A stretch of DNA of 55,115 nucleotides, taken from positions 1 to 55,115 of the forward strand of contig CALKLP010000063.1 in assembly GCA_937991965.1 (NCBI GenBank), given 5' to 3'. The notes beneath the pieces are model-generated. The model did no database searches. It saw only the letters and a list, made by a program, of their open reading frames with translations, and had not been told where the DNA came from. The position numbers and the translations under genes were made by a program. Below are positions 16,490 through 26,336 of this stretch, one piece after another; position 1 is the first letter of the stretch; each line of letters starts with the position of its first letter. Origin of the DNA: an uncultured Verrucomicrobiales bacterium. GTDB lineage: Bacteria; Verrucomicrobiota; Verrucomicrobiia; Verrucomicrobiales; Akkermansiaceae.

Positions 16490-16520
16490 TGCCCTCATTT
16501 TAAGCTTTATGGGGCACTAG
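16486..16520 (+). terminator. Hairpin at the end of the SRPBCC gene
   Basis: CTAGTGCCC (16486-16494) and GGGCACTAG (16512-16520) form a perfect 9-bp stem with a 17-base loop that contains TTTTAAGC. The stop codon TAG is inside the left arm. No U tract follows, so termination strength is doubtful. A nearly identical 23-base sequence (loop and right arm) is at 52715-52737. Confidence 0.4.
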
Positions 16521-16723
16521 AGTCTTGATGTGCTGGTCTTGGCGAAAGTTTTCGTAAGATTCTGTAATCCATCTTAAGGGTTTAGTTTTATCTTAAGGAG
16601 TTAAATGTGACGTATTTATTCTTTAATATCATTTTTTTTAAAACTTTATAGGGAAAACAGGCCTTATGCCTTGACTCTAGTCCTTCCATAAAACTATCGT
16701 TAAGGATAGATCAACGATTATCC

Positions 16724-18022
16724 ATGGCCACTTTTCAATATACAGCGCTTGATGCGCGCGGACAGCAAACGAACGGAACTCTAGAGGCAGCTTCTGATGC
16801 GGAGGCTGTGAATTTATTGAAGCAGAATGGTCTGTACCCTACGTCAGTCGCTGAGGCAGATCCTTCTCAGATTGAAGCAGCTGCGGTAGAACAAAAAAAG
16901 GCGAAGAGTAAGGGGAAAAGTAAAAGCAAGTCCAGTGGAGCAGGAGCGGGGAAAAAGATTCCGGCGAAGAATCTCATGATTCACACGCGTCAACTCGCTA
17001 CCCTGATTGGGTCTGGTCTTCCTTTGCTTAGGAGCTTAGACGTGCTAGGGAAGCAAGAGCCTAATCCTGTTATGAAGGCAACAATCAATACGGTTGCTGA
17101 TTCAGTTTCCAGTGGCTCGACCTATTCAGAAGCATTGTCCCAGCACCCAAAAATCTTTTCGAAGCTCTACGTGAACATGGTGAAGGCAGGTGAACTAGGT
17201 GGTGTCCTCGAACTTGTCTTGGAACGTTTGGCAGAGTACATGGAGAAGGCGGACAAGCTGAAAAATAAAATCATGTCAGCGGCCACTTATCCAGTAATTG
17301 TTCTTGTTCTGGCGGCCCTTATTTTAACTTTCCTGATGGTAGTTATTGTTCCGCAGTTCACCGCAATGTTCGCAGATATGGGGATGAAGCTGAACCCGTT
17401 TTCTAACTTCGTTTTTAGCACGTCAGACTTTTTAATTAAGCCCGAACTTGCGATATTGGGGCCCATCCCAAATATTATTTTTGTTTTCGTGCTCATCGCA
17501 GTCATTATTATTCTCTTTAACGTTTGGAAGCGCACTCCAGGAGGTAAGAAAATTTTTGATAAATTCTTACTTAAAGTGCCTCTGGTTGGAGATGTAAACC
17601 TGAAGAGCTCCGTGTCACGTTTTACGCGTACTCTCGGGACTCTCGTGTCGTCAGGGGTGCCAATTCTACAGGCGCTCAACATTACAAGGGAAACAACTGG
17701 TAACGTTATTATCTCAGATGCTATTGGTCAGATTCATGATAGTGTAAAAGAAGGTGAAACCGTTACACAGCCGATGAATGCAACGGGTGTTTTCCCTGAC
17801 ATGGTTGTGAGTATGGTGGATGTTGGCGAAGAAACAGGTCAGCTCCCAGACATGTTGCTGAAGGTCTCTGATGTCTATGAAGATGAAGTCGATAATGGAG
17901 TCACCGCAATGACTTCGATCGTGGAGCCTCTCATGATCGTGTTGCTCGCTCTTGTGGTGGGTAGTATCGTTATTGCTCTTTTCATGCCAATGACGCAGAT
18001 TATCAAAGAGCTTCAACAGTGA
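16724..18022 (+). CDS. Type II secretion/type IV pilus inner-membrane protein (GspF/PilC)
   Basis: A 432-residue protein. The start MATFQYTALDARGQQTNGTL is the typical GspF opening; a lysine-serine-rich linker (about 60-80) leads into two copies of the T2SSF domain, each with membrane helices (about 185-215, 255-280 and the C-terminal helix), and motifs LATLIGSGLPLL and MVSMVDVGEETGQLPDML. It is the platform protein of a pseudopilus or pilus machine. A GspG-like pseudopilin follows by 51 bases. No ATPase or secretin gene is in the window. Confidence 0.92.
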   Translation: MATFQYTALDARGQQTNGTLEAASDAEAVNLLKQNGLYPTSVAEADPSQIEAAAVEQKKAKSKGKSKSKSSGAGAGKKIPAKNLMIHTRQLATLIGSGLPLLRSLDVLGKQEPNPVMKATINTVADSVSSGSTYSEALSQHPKIFSKLYVNMVKAGELGGVLELVLERLAEYMEKADKLKNKIMSAATYPVIVLVLAALILTFLMVVIVPQFTAMFADMGMKLNPFSNFVFSTSDFLIKPELAILGPIPNIIFVFVLIAVIIILFNVWKRTPGGKKIFDKFLLKVPLVGDVNLKSSVSRFTRTLGTLVSSGVPILQALNITRETTGNVIISDAIGQIHDSVKEGETVTQPMNATGVFPDMVVSMVDVGEETGQLPDMLLKVSDVYEDEVDNGVTAMTSIVEPLMIVLLALVVGSIVIALFMPMTQIIKELQQ

Positions 18023-18073
18023 CTTGATCGGGCGAACGGCTTAGGGTGCCGTAACCACATAATTCCTTTAAGT

Positions 18074-18601
18074 ATGAAAACAAAAAATATTAAACAAAAA
18101 GCAAAAGGGTTTACCTTGGTAGAGTTGTTAGTAGTGATCGTCATCATTGCGACTCTAGCTGGAATTAGTGGAGCAGCGTATACAGGGCTTCAGAAAAGCA
18201 CGCTTAAGAAGCGCAATGTCACTCTTCTGAAGCAGTTGGACACGAGTATTCAGAGTTTTCATCTCGATTATGGAGCTTATCCAGTTGTAGCTGTAGATGA
18301 TAGCTCAGAGGTTCTCTTTGCTTGTCTGTTTGAAGGAGCGGATGAGAACGGCGCATTACCAACCGCGGCTGCAGCTGGTAAGATTACTGTTTATGCGCCT
18401 TACTTAGACCCGAATAAAGGGAGTTCAGTAGTGGACGCGACGTCCAACAAGATCCTAGATCCTTATGATAACCCTTACCTTTATCTCGATTACGAGAGCA
18501 ATCAGGGAACAGCGAACAATCCCGACTTCGATCTCTGGAGCACGGGTAAGGATGGTGGGGAGACAGGCGCTAGCGATGCGGACGATGTGACCAATTGGTA
18601 G
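18074..18601 (+). CDS. GspG-like major pseudopilin
   Basis: A 175-residue protein with a class III prepilin leader: AKG^FTLVELLVVIVII, where a Gly precedes the cleavage and Glu is at +5, followed by a hydrophobic helix. The acidic C-terminal segment (DFDLWSTGKDGG...DADDVTNW) resembles the calcium-binding end of GspG. It should be trimmed by a prepilin peptidase and assembled with the GspF-like protein encoded just upstream. The prepilin peptidase is not in the window. Confidence 0.88.
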   Translation: MKTKNIKQKAKGFTLVELLVVIVIIATLAGISGAAYTGLQKSTLKKRNVTLLKQLDTSIQSFHLDYGAYPVVAVDDSSEVLFACLFEGADENGALPTAAAAGKITVYAPYLDPNKGSSVVDATSNKILDPYDNPYLYLDYESNQGTANNPDFDLWSTGKDGGETGASDADDVTNW

Positions 18602-18666
18602 TCCACGACATACCAGTTTATTCTTTCTTTTCTCAAGGCTTTGTTCTATGACTCTTGAGGAAGGCT

Positions 18667-19929
18667 ATGAACCAGTTACGTGTATTAAAACTTGGATGGG
18701 AATTTCCTCCTTTGATTAATGGAGGGTTAGGGATAGCCTGTCATGGTTTATCAACTGCACTGGCTAAATTAGTAGATCTCCATGTGATCTTGCCGAAGGC
18801 AGATACGACAACCCCTTATGAGGGGTTTCGCGTTAGTTCGCTCCATCATGCAGAGCCAATAGCAACTGAGCGCGAGTTACATCGTTTTGCCTCACTCTCC
18901 TACGTCGATAACCCTAGGATATCACCTTACTTCGCTGGTGCACGAGATGCAGTTGCAGAGCAATCAGAATATACCACGGAGACTTATCTGAAATACGGGT
19001 TTTCTATCGATAAGCTGTACGATGATAATGTGGGGCAGAAGGTTTATGAATTTTCGCAGGCGCTCAAGGTAGAGGCACAGAATTATGAGTTTGACCTGAT
19101 TCACGCGCATGACTGGATGACTTATCAAGCGGGGGTAGAGCTGAAGAAGTTAACGGGCAAACCTCTCGTGGTGCACTTACATGCCTCACAATACGACCGC
19201 GCAGGGCCAGAGGCGAAAGGATGGATTTATGACATTGAGCGTAATGGAATGCAGGAAGCAGATCTGGTGATTCCAGTAAGTAATTACACTGGTTCGGTTG
19301 TGCGTGATCATTATGGGATTCCTGAACATAAAATCGCAACGGTCCATAATGGGGCGGAGCACATCGAATCCTTCAAGAGTGAGAAGAAATTCCCAGAAAA
19401 ACTGGTTTTATTTCTTGGCCGCCTGACAGATCAAAAGGGGCCGGAATTTTTCTTAGAGATTGCCTCGTTGGTTTTGAGTGCTAATCCGAATGTGCGGTTT
19501 GTGATGGCTGGGACGGGCGAGAAAATGCGCCATTTGATCGAGACAGGAGCTTTTAAGGGGCTCGGTGGACGCTTTCACTTTACAGGTTTCTTGAATAAGG
19601 AGCGCGTGAATACGTTGCTATCTATGACGGATGTGTATTGCATGCCTTCGGTTTCAGAGCCCTTTGGTCTATCGGCTTTAGAAGCTGCGCAGTTTGGGAT
19701 TCCAGCGGTGATCTCTAAGCAATCTGGGGTAGCGGAAATTCTCAAAGCGGCATTAAAAGCAGATTTTTGGGATACCGAGCTCATGGCACAGCATATCAAT
19801 GATCTGCTTACAGACGAAGCCCTGCATAAAAAAGTGGTGGCGGATGCTGATCTAGACATTAAAGCCGCTACTTGGGATGCGGCCGCACAGAAGGTGGTCG
19901 AGCTCTATAAACGTGTTTTGTCGCGTTGA
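18667..19929 (+). CDS. Glycosyltransferase, glycogen-synthase-like (GT4/GT5)
   Basis: About 420 residues from ATG 18667, chosen because GAGGAAGG lies at 18657-18664, just 2 bases before the ATG; a TTG at 18655 is the other option. The N-terminus has LKLGWEFPPLINGGLGIACHG, the K/GGLG-type donor loop of glycogen synthase-like enzymes. The C-terminal GT-B domain has LVLFLGRLTDQKG and the E(x7)E-type motif PSVSEPFGLSALEAAQFG. The activated sugar and acceptor are not readable; glycogen or surface glucan synthesis is possible. No partner glycan genes adjoin it. Confidence 0.85.
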   Translation: MNQLRVLKLGWEFPPLINGGLGIACHGLSTALAKLVDLHVILPKADTTTPYEGFRVSSLHHAEPIATERELHRFASLSYVDNPRISPYFAGARDAVAEQSEYTTETYLKYGFSIDKLYDDNVGQKVYEFSQALKVEAQNYEFDLIHAHDWMTYQAGVELKKLTGKPLVVHLHASQYDRAGPEAKGWIYDIERNGMQEADLVIPVSNYTGSVVRDHYGIPEHKIATVHNGAEHIESFKSEKKFPEKLVLFLGRLTDQKGPEFFLEIASLVLSANPNVRFVMAGTGEKMRHLIETGAFKGLGGRFHFTGFLNKERVNTLLSMTDVYCMPSVSEPFGLSALEAAQFGIPAVISKQSGVAEILKAALKADFWDTELMAQHINDLLTDEALHKKVVADADLDIKAATWDAAAQKVVELYKRVLSR

Positions 19930-20074
19930 TTTATGCGACTCGTTGATAATTTTAGGAGTATTCTTGACCGCGAGCACGCTTTGTTCTTAGGTTGCTCTCC
20001 CCTTGGCTATCTGTGACATCAGATTGCGAGGAAAAGAGTAGAAAAACTAAAACGGCCCTTAACACCTAATTTTT

Positions 20075-21394
20075 ATGAACGTAACTGTTGAAAAACACCC
20101 TAAATGCCTGACTGAGGTCAAAACCACATTCTCTGCGGATGATGTCGCAAAAGAGAGAACCACCATCATCAGCTCATACTCTAGCCAAGCGCAGATTCCA
20201 GGCTTTCGTCCGGGTAAAGCTCCTCAAAAGGTGATTGAAAAGAGATTCGCAAAAGAGATCGAAGGCGAACTAGAAAATCAGTTTTTGAATAAACTGGTGC
20301 AACACACAGTGAAGGAAGAAAAAATCAATTTCCTCAACATTAAGGATAGCAGTTGCACGCATGAAAAGAATGGCGATCTTAATACGAAGATCGAGGTGAT
20401 TATCGCTCCTGAATTTGAGCTAGGCGAATACAAAAACATACCAGTCACAGTGCCTAAGCTGGAAGTGACTGAGGAAATTCTTGAGAACGAGATTCTGAAC
20501 ATTCGTCGTCAGCAAGCGCAATACCCGACAAAAGAAGAGGGTGGAGTGGAAGAGGATGATGTTGCAGTGATTTCTTACGTAGCGACATGTGACGGGAAGC
20601 CGGCGGCGGAAAGTTTCGAGGATAACATCACGCCATACGATGCGCAGGAAGACTATTGGATCAAGATCGGTGGTGATCATTTCTTGCCAGGATTTTCTGA
20701 CGAATTGATTAACATGGTAGTTGGTAGTGAAAAGGCTGTTCCGTATACCTTCGCTGATGATTTTCAGATAGAAGCGCTTCGTGGCAAAACGTTCGATTAT
20801 ACGGTAACGGTAAAAGAAATTAAAGCTGAAGAACTGCAGGCTGAAGAAGAAATCGCGAAGAGCATGCTCGGAGAGGATGGCACCGTCGAGGACTTCCGTG
20901 AGCGAGTGAAAGTTTATCTAGAACAACAGCAAGAAAAAGCAGCTCATGACCAGAAGGCAGCTGCAATCATTGAAGCAATCGGTAAAGATATCGAATTTGA
21001 GCTTCCTGAAGACTACTTAAATGCAGAAACGCAGAGCCAGGCAGATAATCTTGTCAGACAAGGAATGAGTTATGGACTTGGTGAAGAAGAGGTGGTGAAA
21101 ATGCAGGAGAATATCATTGAGACCGCTTCGGCGAATGCAAAGGTTTCACTGAAAAATCATTTTATCTTGGAGAAGATTGCTGAGCTGGAGGAGATTGAGG
21201 TGACGAAAGAAGAAATCACACAAAAAGTGATGATGCAGGCGTACCAGAGTGGTAAAGATCCACAAAAAGCAATGAAAACGATCTTGAAAGACGGAGGTCA
21301 ACACCAGCACCGTCAGGGCATCCTGATGGATAAAGTCATTGCGTTATTGATCGAAAACGCTGATATTACGGAAGAAGAACCAGAAACTAAATAA
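20075..21394 (+). CDS. tig: Trigger factor
   Basis: A 439-residue ribosome-bound chaperone and peptidyl-prolyl isomerase. The N-terminal ribosome-binding motif appears as PGFRPGKAPQKVIEKRF (about residues 43-59); an FKBP-like domain follows (about 150-245) and a helical C-terminal arm region rich in E and K. It binds nascent chains at the exit tunnel. It stands first in a tig-clpP-clpX unit (3-base gap to clpP), an arrangement conserved in many bacteria. Confidence 0.95.
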   Translation: MNVTVEKHPKCLTEVKTTFSADDVAKERTTIISSYSSQAQIPGFRPGKAPQKVIEKRFAKEIEGELENQFLNKLVQHTVKEEKINFLNIKDSSCTHEKNGDLNTKIEVIIAPEFELGEYKNIPVTVPKLEVTEEILENEILNIRRQQAQYPTKEEGGVEEDDVAVISYVATCDGKPAAESFEDNITPYDAQEDYWIKIGGDHFLPGFSDELINMVVGSEKAVPYTFADDFQIEALRGKTFDYTVTVKEIKAEELQAEEEIAKSMLGEDGTVEDFRERVKVYLEQQQEKAAHDQKAAAIIEAIGKDIEFELPEDYLNAETQSQADNLVRQGMSYGLGEEEVVKMQENIIETASANAKVSLKNHFILEKIAELEEIEVTKEEITQKVMMQAYQSGKDPQKAMKTILKDGGQHQHRQGILMDKVIALLIENADITEEEPETK

Positions 21395-21397
21395 ATC

Positions 21398-22054
21398 ATG
21401 AACTTTTTCCCTACTCCGTCAGCAAGTTCCGCTGATGTTAAGAACAATTACTTCCTCCCAACCGTTATTGAGAAAGATGGACGCGGGGAGCGTGCCTATG
21501 ACATTTATTCTCGTCTGCTGAAAGATCGCATCATCTTCATTGGTACCGGAATAGATGACACCGTGGCGAACTCGGTAATCGCGCAGATGCTCTTCCTGCA
21601 GATGCAAGACCCGAAGAAGGATATCCACATTTACATCAACTCTCCGGGAGGCTCTGTGACTGCTGGCTTAGCTATCTATGACACTATGCAGTTTATCACT
21701 TGTGATGTAAACACTTACTGCATCGGGATCTGCGCTTCTATGGGAGCGGTGCTACTGACCGCAGGGACAAAAGGAAAGCGCTTCTGCCTCCCTAACTCTC
21801 ATGTCATGATCCACCAAGTTTCTGGTGGAGCCCAAGGAACTGCGATGGATGTTGAAAGAACAGTCGGATTCATGTATGATCTCAACGATCGCTTACATGG
21901 AATCATCGCGCACCACACAGGTAAGAAAAAGGAAGACCTCCTCGAAGACGCGTCACGCGACAAGTATATGTCTGCAGCTGAGGCGGCGGACTATGGATTG
22001 GTCGATAAGGTGCTAGAGCTCAGCAATCTCCCAGATAAGTCCAAAGAGGACTAG
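21398..22054 (+). CDS. clpP: ATP-dependent Clp protease proteolytic subunit
   Basis: A 218-residue serine protease. All triad motifs are present: Ser in [14 protein letters not shown], His in SHVMIHQ and Asp in [11 protein letters not shown]. The [18 protein letters not shown] segment that forms the substrate groove is intact. It makes the double heptamer degraded-protein chamber with ClpX, encoded 19 bases downstream. A short leading extension ([17 protein letters not shown]) may be a pro-peptide. Confidence 0.97.
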   Translation: MNFFPTPSASSADVKNNYFLPTVIEKDGRGERAYDIYSRLLKDRIIFIGTGIDDTVANSVIAQMLFLQMQDPKKDIHIYINSPGGSVTAGLAIYDTMQFITCDVNTYCIGICASMGAVLLTAGTKGKRFCLPNSHVMIHQVSGGAQGTAMDVERTVGFMYDLNDRLHGIIAHHTGKKKEDLLEDASRDKYMSAAEAADYGLVDKVLELSNLPDKSKED

Positions 22055-22073
22055 GCGAACGTATTCCAGCACT

Positions 22074-23348
22074 ATGGCGAAACCTTCTAACCTTACGATG
22101 TGTTCCTTCTGTGGCAAAAGCCATTCGGAGGTGCGTAAATTAATCGCTGGTCCTGGCGTCTACATTTGTAACGAATGCATCGACGTCTGTGCTAGTATCA
22201 TCGAAAAAGAGTTAGATGGAAAATCACCAGATACCGCACTCGTTTCTGAAGAAGGAGGAGTGCAGGATCTGAAACCGATTGAGATCTTTGAGCGACTCAA
22301 TAAGCACGTTATCGGACAGAACACCGCCAAGAAGGTGCTTTCCGTTGCGGTGCATAATCACTACAAGCGCATCTTTGAGGATTCATCTAAGGTGCCTGAG
22401 GCGCTGAAAGATGTAGAGCTTGAGAAATCAAATATCCTCCTTCTCGGTCCTACGGGGTCCGGGAAAACTCTTCTTGCCAAAAGCCTCGCTCGAGTTCTCG
22501 ACGTGCCATTTACGATCGTCGATGCTACGACTTTGACAGAGGCTGGATATGTGGGTGAAGATGTTGAAAATATTATTTTGCGGCTCCTGCAGGCGTGTGA
22601 TTTCGATGTTGAGAAAGCAGAGCGTGGCATTATATACGTTGATGAAATCGACAAAATCGGACGCAAGACCGAAAACGTCTCGATCACCCGTGATGTCTCC
22701 GGTGAAGGGGTGCAACAAGCACTCTTAAAGATTCTCGAAGGCACGGTCTGTAACGTTCCGCCACAGGGTGGTCGTAAGCATCCACAACAAGAGTATATCC
22801 AAGTCGATACCAGTAAGATTCTTTTCCTCTGCGGAGGGGCTTTCGTGGGGATCGAGGAGATTATTCGCCGCAGGGTCGGCGCTGGTAGCCTAGGCTTCCA
22901 AAACGTGGAGCAAAACAAGAAGAACGTGGAGCTAGAAGACACCGCCCTCATGGGTAAGGTGCAATCTGGAGATTTGCTTCACTTCGGGCTGATTCCAGAG
23001 TTTATTGGGCGACTTCCTGTGATTACGTCACTTACGAAGCTGAATGAGGATGAACTCGTTCATATTTTAACAGAGCCGCAGAACGCGATTCTGAAACAAT
23101 ATCAAAAACAACTTGCGCTAGATAGTGTCGAGCTAGAGGTGTCTTCTGAGGCATTGCGTGCGATCGCACAGATCGCGATAGAACGTGGGACAGGAGCACG
23201 TGCACTCCGCTCTCTCTTTGAGGAGCTTATGCTAGAAGTCATGTTTGATATCCCCTCAGAGACCGATATTCTCAAGATCGTAATCGATGAGGATGTCGTC
23301 AAAAAACAGGCTAAGCCTAAGATTATTCGTAACAAGGAAGCTGCCTAA
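22074..23348 (+). CDS. clpX: ATP-dependent Clp protease ATP-binding subunit
   Basis: A 424-residue AAA+ unfoldase. The N-terminal C4 zinc finger (CSFCGKS...CNECIDVC), Walker [13 protein letters not shown], Walker [11 protein letters not shown], the pore-loop 2 segment GGRKHPQ and the sensor-2 arginine region GTGARALRS are all seen. It recognises tagged proteins and feeds them to ClpP. It is the last gene of the tig-clpP-clpX unit. Confidence 0.97.
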   Translation: MAKPSNLTMCSFCGKSHSEVRKLIAGPGVYICNECIDVCASIIEKELDGKSPDTALVSEEGGVQDLKPIEIFERLNKHVIGQNTAKKVLSVAVHNHYKRIFEDSSKVPEALKDVELEKSNILLLGPTGSGKTLLAKSLARVLDVPFTIVDATTLTEAGYVGEDVENIILRLLQACDFDVEKAERGIIYVDEIDKIGRKTENVSITRDVSGEGVQQALLKILEGTVCNVPPQGGRKHPQQEYIQVDTSKILFLCGGAFVGIEEIIRRRVGAGSLGFQNVEQNKKNVELEDTALMGKVQSGDLLHFGLIPEFIGRLPVITSLTKLNEDELVHILTEPQNAILKQYQKQLALDSVELEVSSEALRAIAQIAIERGTGARALRSLFEELMLEVMFDIPSETDILKIVIDEDVVKKQAKPKIIRNKEAA

Positions 23349-23568
23349 GCGTCTTAGTCGTTAATGGGTTTTTGCGACTGCATTCATTTTGTAGATTTTA
23401 GTTGATCTCTCATTTGATTTGATTATTTTACAGTTCAGGGTCCGTGAAGTGCAGACTTGTGAATCCCGCCAGGCCTTAATCGGAGCAACGGTAACTTGAT
23501 CTACATTGTCGCGGATTCCTGATTTTTTTCGTGACCGCGCTCAGGAATTGTAGCAACTTAACCCTACT

Positions 23569-24360
23569 GTGAAATTTTTACTTTCTGCTCTCATATTGCT
23601 TCTGCCAACATATGCGGCGATTACAGCTATTGGAGCCACTGGGACTTTAGACCGCGCGAGGAAGCTCCAAGAGCGCGTGGCTGTGCCAGGGCATGATGAT
23701 GGGCAGGGATGGTCTAGTTCGCTGGATTTAGGGGCAAGCCTGACCCGGGGGAACTCGGAAACGTTGCTCGTGACGGCCTCGCTCACCTTAGATTTAGATT
23801 TTGGGCAGAATGAATTTTTTGGAAATTTCACGTATGCCTATGGCGAAGATAGTGGAGATATAACAGAGGATGAGTTTATCCTGATGGCTTCTTTGAGTCG
23901 TCTGATCACGGAGGACGGCTTCTGGTATTGGGGGGGGAGGATTGATGGTCAGCATGATGAGCTTGCAGACATTCAGTATCGTTATACGGGAACGGCCTTT
24001 TTTGGACACTATTTCGTAAAACGCCCTGATGATTCGCTACAGTTTTCCGTCGAGCTCGGAGCTGGGATATCTACGGAGGAGCAGGGAGAAGTGAAAAATA
24101 CGTTTGGGGTCGCTTATATAGGGCAGAGATTTAATTATTGGATTACAGATTTCACGAGACTTTATCAAGGCCTAGCAGTGTTCTCCGAGATCGGAAAGTT
24201 TTCAGATTTACAGGCGATTGCAGAAGTGGGGATCGAGACGTTTCTCTCAGACAGTCTTAGCTTTAAGGCGTATGTGCAGAACCAATATGAGTCTGAACCT
24301 GCACCGGGGCGGAAAGAAAATGACCTCAGAATCGTAACTGGTCTTTCTTATAAATTTTAG
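23569..24360 (+). CDS. DUF481 outer-membrane beta-barrel protein
   Basis: A 263-residue protein with a GTG start and a signal peptide (about residues 1-22, LLSALILLLPTYAAITAIGA). The rest is alternating beta strands with repeated pattern SLDLGASLTRGNSETLLVTASLTL, the signature of DUF481/YdiY-like proteins, ending in LRIVTGLSYKF with a C-terminal Phe typical of outer-membrane barrels. Function is unknown; such proteins rise in acid or salt stress in some species. The EVE gene starts right at its stop. Confidence 0.8.
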   Translation: MKFLLSALILLLPTYAAITAIGATGTLDRARKLQERVAVPGHDDGQGWSSSLDLGASLTRGNSETLLVTASLTLDLDFGQNEFFGNFTYAYGEDSGDITEDEFILMASLSRLITEDGFWYWGGRIDGQHDELADIQYRYTGTAFFGHYFVKRPDDSLQFSVELGAGISTEEQGEVKNTFGVAYIGQRFNYWITDFTRLYQGLAVFSEIGKFSDLQAIAEVGIETFLSDSLSFKAYVQNQYESEPAPGRKENDLRIVTGLSYKF

Positions 24361-24374
24361 TGCGCTATACAGGG

Positions 24375-24830
24375 ATGAACTACTGGTTAATTAAATCTGA
24401 GCCTGATGCTTTTTCGATAGATGATATGGAGAAGGCAGGGACAGAGCCTTGGGATGGGATCAGAAACTATCAAGCGCGTAATTTTATGCGAGACGGAATG
24501 GAAGTCGGGGACTTAGCTTTGTTTTATCATTCTAACTGTAAACCTCCAGGAGTGGTGGGGGTGGTTAAGGTCGCTTCACGTCCCTACCCTGATCATACCG
24601 CGTGGGATGCATCAGCTAAATATTATGACCCGAAGTCATCAGAGGAAAACCCACGCTGGATCATGGTTGATTTTGAGTTTGTTGAAAAGTTTTCTGAAAT
24701 TGTTCCCTTAGATCAGCTTAAGGTCACTCCAGAGCTGGAAGGAATGTTGACTTTGCGTAAGGGGAATCGACTTTCAATCACGCCTGTGGAAGAAGCGCAC
24801 TTTAAGCAAATCCTGGATTTAACGAAATAA
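24375..24830 (+). CDS. EVE-domain protein
   Basis: The recognised domain begins at ATG 24375 (MNYWLIKSEPDAFSIDDM), 15 bases inside a longer frame opening with GTG at 24360. About 151 residues, with WDGIRNYQARNFMR, DLALFYHS and PPGVVGVVKV, all typical of the EVE/PUA-like fold (human THYN1 relatives) that reads modified nucleobases in DNA or RNA. Bacterial members occur near modification-dependent defence genes or stand alone; here the neighbours are housekeeping genes, so a general role is likely. Confidence 0.85.
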   Translation: MNYWLIKSEPDAFSIDDMEKAGTEPWDGIRNYQARNFMRDGMEVGDLALFYHSNCKPPGVVGVVKVASRPYPDHTAWDASAKYYDPKSSEENPRWIMVDFEFVEKFSEIVPLDQLKVTPELEGMLTLRKGNRLSITPVEEAHFKQILDLTK

Positions 24831-24907
24831 AGTGGCTCGAGATCATTTCTGTTCTTGCAGATAGCATTTTATCTGTGCATTTAGTAAGGAAAGATTAAAC
24901 ACTTTTA

Positions 24908-25504
24908 ATGATGAGGGGGAGATTAATTACGTTATTTTTTTTGCTGAGTATAGCAGTTTGCGAAGCGCGCTATTTCAGCACGGTTGTAATTGACCCCGGT
25001 CATGGAGGGAGAGATGGAGGCGCCTACTGGGGAGGGGTTAAGGAATCTACTTTAAATCTTATTTTGGCGCAAAAGTTAGCCTATGAGCTGAAATCCCGAG
25101 GAATCAAAACCGTTCTTACGCGAAAGTCTGATGTCACTGTCAGTAAGACGCAGAGGGCGGCAATTGCTAATAGATATCCGAATTCGATTTTTGTGAGTGT
25201 GCACTTCAATGCTCACACAAATCGCTCCATCAAGGGGATTGAGACATTTTATATAAGTTCAGAGGGTCGAAAAATGGCTCAAGCGGTGCAATACCGCTTA
25301 GCGAAAAGCCTAAAATGTCGAAATCGAGGAATCAAGCCAAGAGGGTTTCATGTGTTGAATGCGACGCGTGCTCCGGCGATCTTAGTTGAGTGTGGTTTTA
25401 TCAGTAATTCTGCAGAGCGTGCTCGATGCATGACGCAATGGTATAAGACAACTGCAGCGCGTGTTATTGCAGAAGGATTGCTGGCATACCGCAAGCAAAA
25501 ATAA
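24908..25504 (+). CDS. N-acetylmuramoyl-L-alanine amidase (Amidase_3)
   Basis: A 198-residue periplasmic enzyme with a signal peptide (about residues 1-20). Zinc ligands and catalytic residues of the AmiC family are seen: IDPGHGGRDGG (His), KESTLNL (Glu), SVHFNAH (His) and LVECGFISN (catalytic Glu). It cuts the amide bond between MurNAc and the stem peptide in daughter cell separation or recycling. The first ATG (24908) is followed directly by another ATG. The zinc-ribbon gene follows. Confidence 0.92.
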   Translation: MMRGRLITLFFLLSIAVCEARYFSTVVIDPGHGGRDGGAYWGGVKESTLNLILAQKLAYELKSRGIKTVLTRKSDVTVSKTQRAAIANRYPNSIFVSVHFNAHTNRSIKGIETFYISSEGRKMAQAVQYRLAKSLKCRNRGIKPRGFHVLNATRAPAILVECGFISNSAERARCMTQWYKTTAARVIAEGLLAYRKQK

Positions 25505-25614
25505 GGAGGCATGGGCTCATCCTTCTCGGAAAAGTCGTGAAGGAGCTTGCTTTTCCGCGTGTTGTCTATCAATACTGCCTGCTCCCAAAGATGGCAGTTA
25601 TGGGGAGAATTAGC

Positions 25615-25830
25615 ATGAAAGCGAGAGAAGAAGCAGCACGGAAGATTGTAGAGCGCCCACAGGATTTTAAGATCTGTGAGGGGTGTGAGTCAATCGTGGT
25701 CGCTAGCGTTGATTTGTGTCCTAATTGCCATGCGTATTGTTTTAATTTATCCCAAGATGATGTGATTAAGCATGCAGAAATTCTAGGGGCAAGAGAGCAA
25801 CAATCCGTGACATCAGAAGACTTATTATGA
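25615..25830 (+). CDS. Small zinc-ribbon-type protein
   Basis: About 71 residues from ATG 25615, chosen because GGGGAG precedes it by 8 bases; a GTG at 25537 gives an unsupported 26-residue extension. It contains two Cys pairs, CEGC and CPNC, plus HAYC, as in a small zinc ribbon, and ends with an acidic tail. I do not recognise a named family. It overlaps the YceD-like gene by 4 bases and precedes rpmF, a position suggesting a link to ribosome or 23S/L32 biology, which is inference. Confidence 0.65.
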   Translation: MKAREEAARKIVERPQDFKICEGCESIVVASVDLCPNCHAYCFNLSQDDVIKHAEILGAREQQSVTSEDLL

Positions 25831-26315
25831 CCGAATTACTAGAAATTAACCTGAACGAACTGTCAGAATTTGGCGATCAATTGACGGGGGAAATTCATCC
25901 GGATATCTTCGAGCTCAAAGATGATGAAGGTAAGGCGATTACTGGATTAAATTACGATTTGAATGTGCAACGCTTTGATACCGAGCTCTTGTTACAGGGG
26001 CGCGTGTATGCCGAGTTTGAGCTCGAGTGCGTAAGGACCCTGCACCCCTTTAAGAAGACAATCGAGGTGAGTAATTTCTCAGTTTCGCTAGAGATTGTTG
26101 AAGAGGTCGTGAACCCTACTGAGCAGCTCCGGGAGGAGATTATGATTCTCTTCCCAACTTATCCTGTCTGTGACATGGCAGATGAAAAAATGAGCTGTCA
26201 GGTAGAAGAAAAATATTTAGCACTGGACAAGGACCAAAAAACTGATCTAGAAGAGCAACCCCAAAATACTCCAGATGATCGATGGTCAACTCTGGATCAA
26301 CTGGAAAACTTATAA
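25827..26315 (+). CDS. YceD/DUF177 family protein
   Basis: A 162-residue acidic protein. The core RVYAEFELECVRTLHPFKKTIEV (pattern of the DUF177 beta region, with its conserved Cys) and the acidic segment before the C-terminus fit YceD, a factor linked to 23S rRNA accumulation and usually encoded directly before rpmF, as here. The usual four-Cys motif is only partly seen (C near 69 and C in PVCDMA). It overlaps the zinc-ribbon gene by 4 bases. Confidence 0.75.
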   Translation: MTELLEINLNELSEFGDQLTGEIHPDIFELKDDEGKAITGLNYDLNVQRFDTELLLQGRVYAEFELECVRTLHPFKKTIEVSNFSVSLEIVEEVVNPTEQLREEIMILFPTYPVCDMADEKMSCQVEEKYLALDKDQKTDLEEQPQNTPDDRWSTLDQLENL

Positions 26316-26336
26316 ACCCCTCTAACCCGAAGAACT

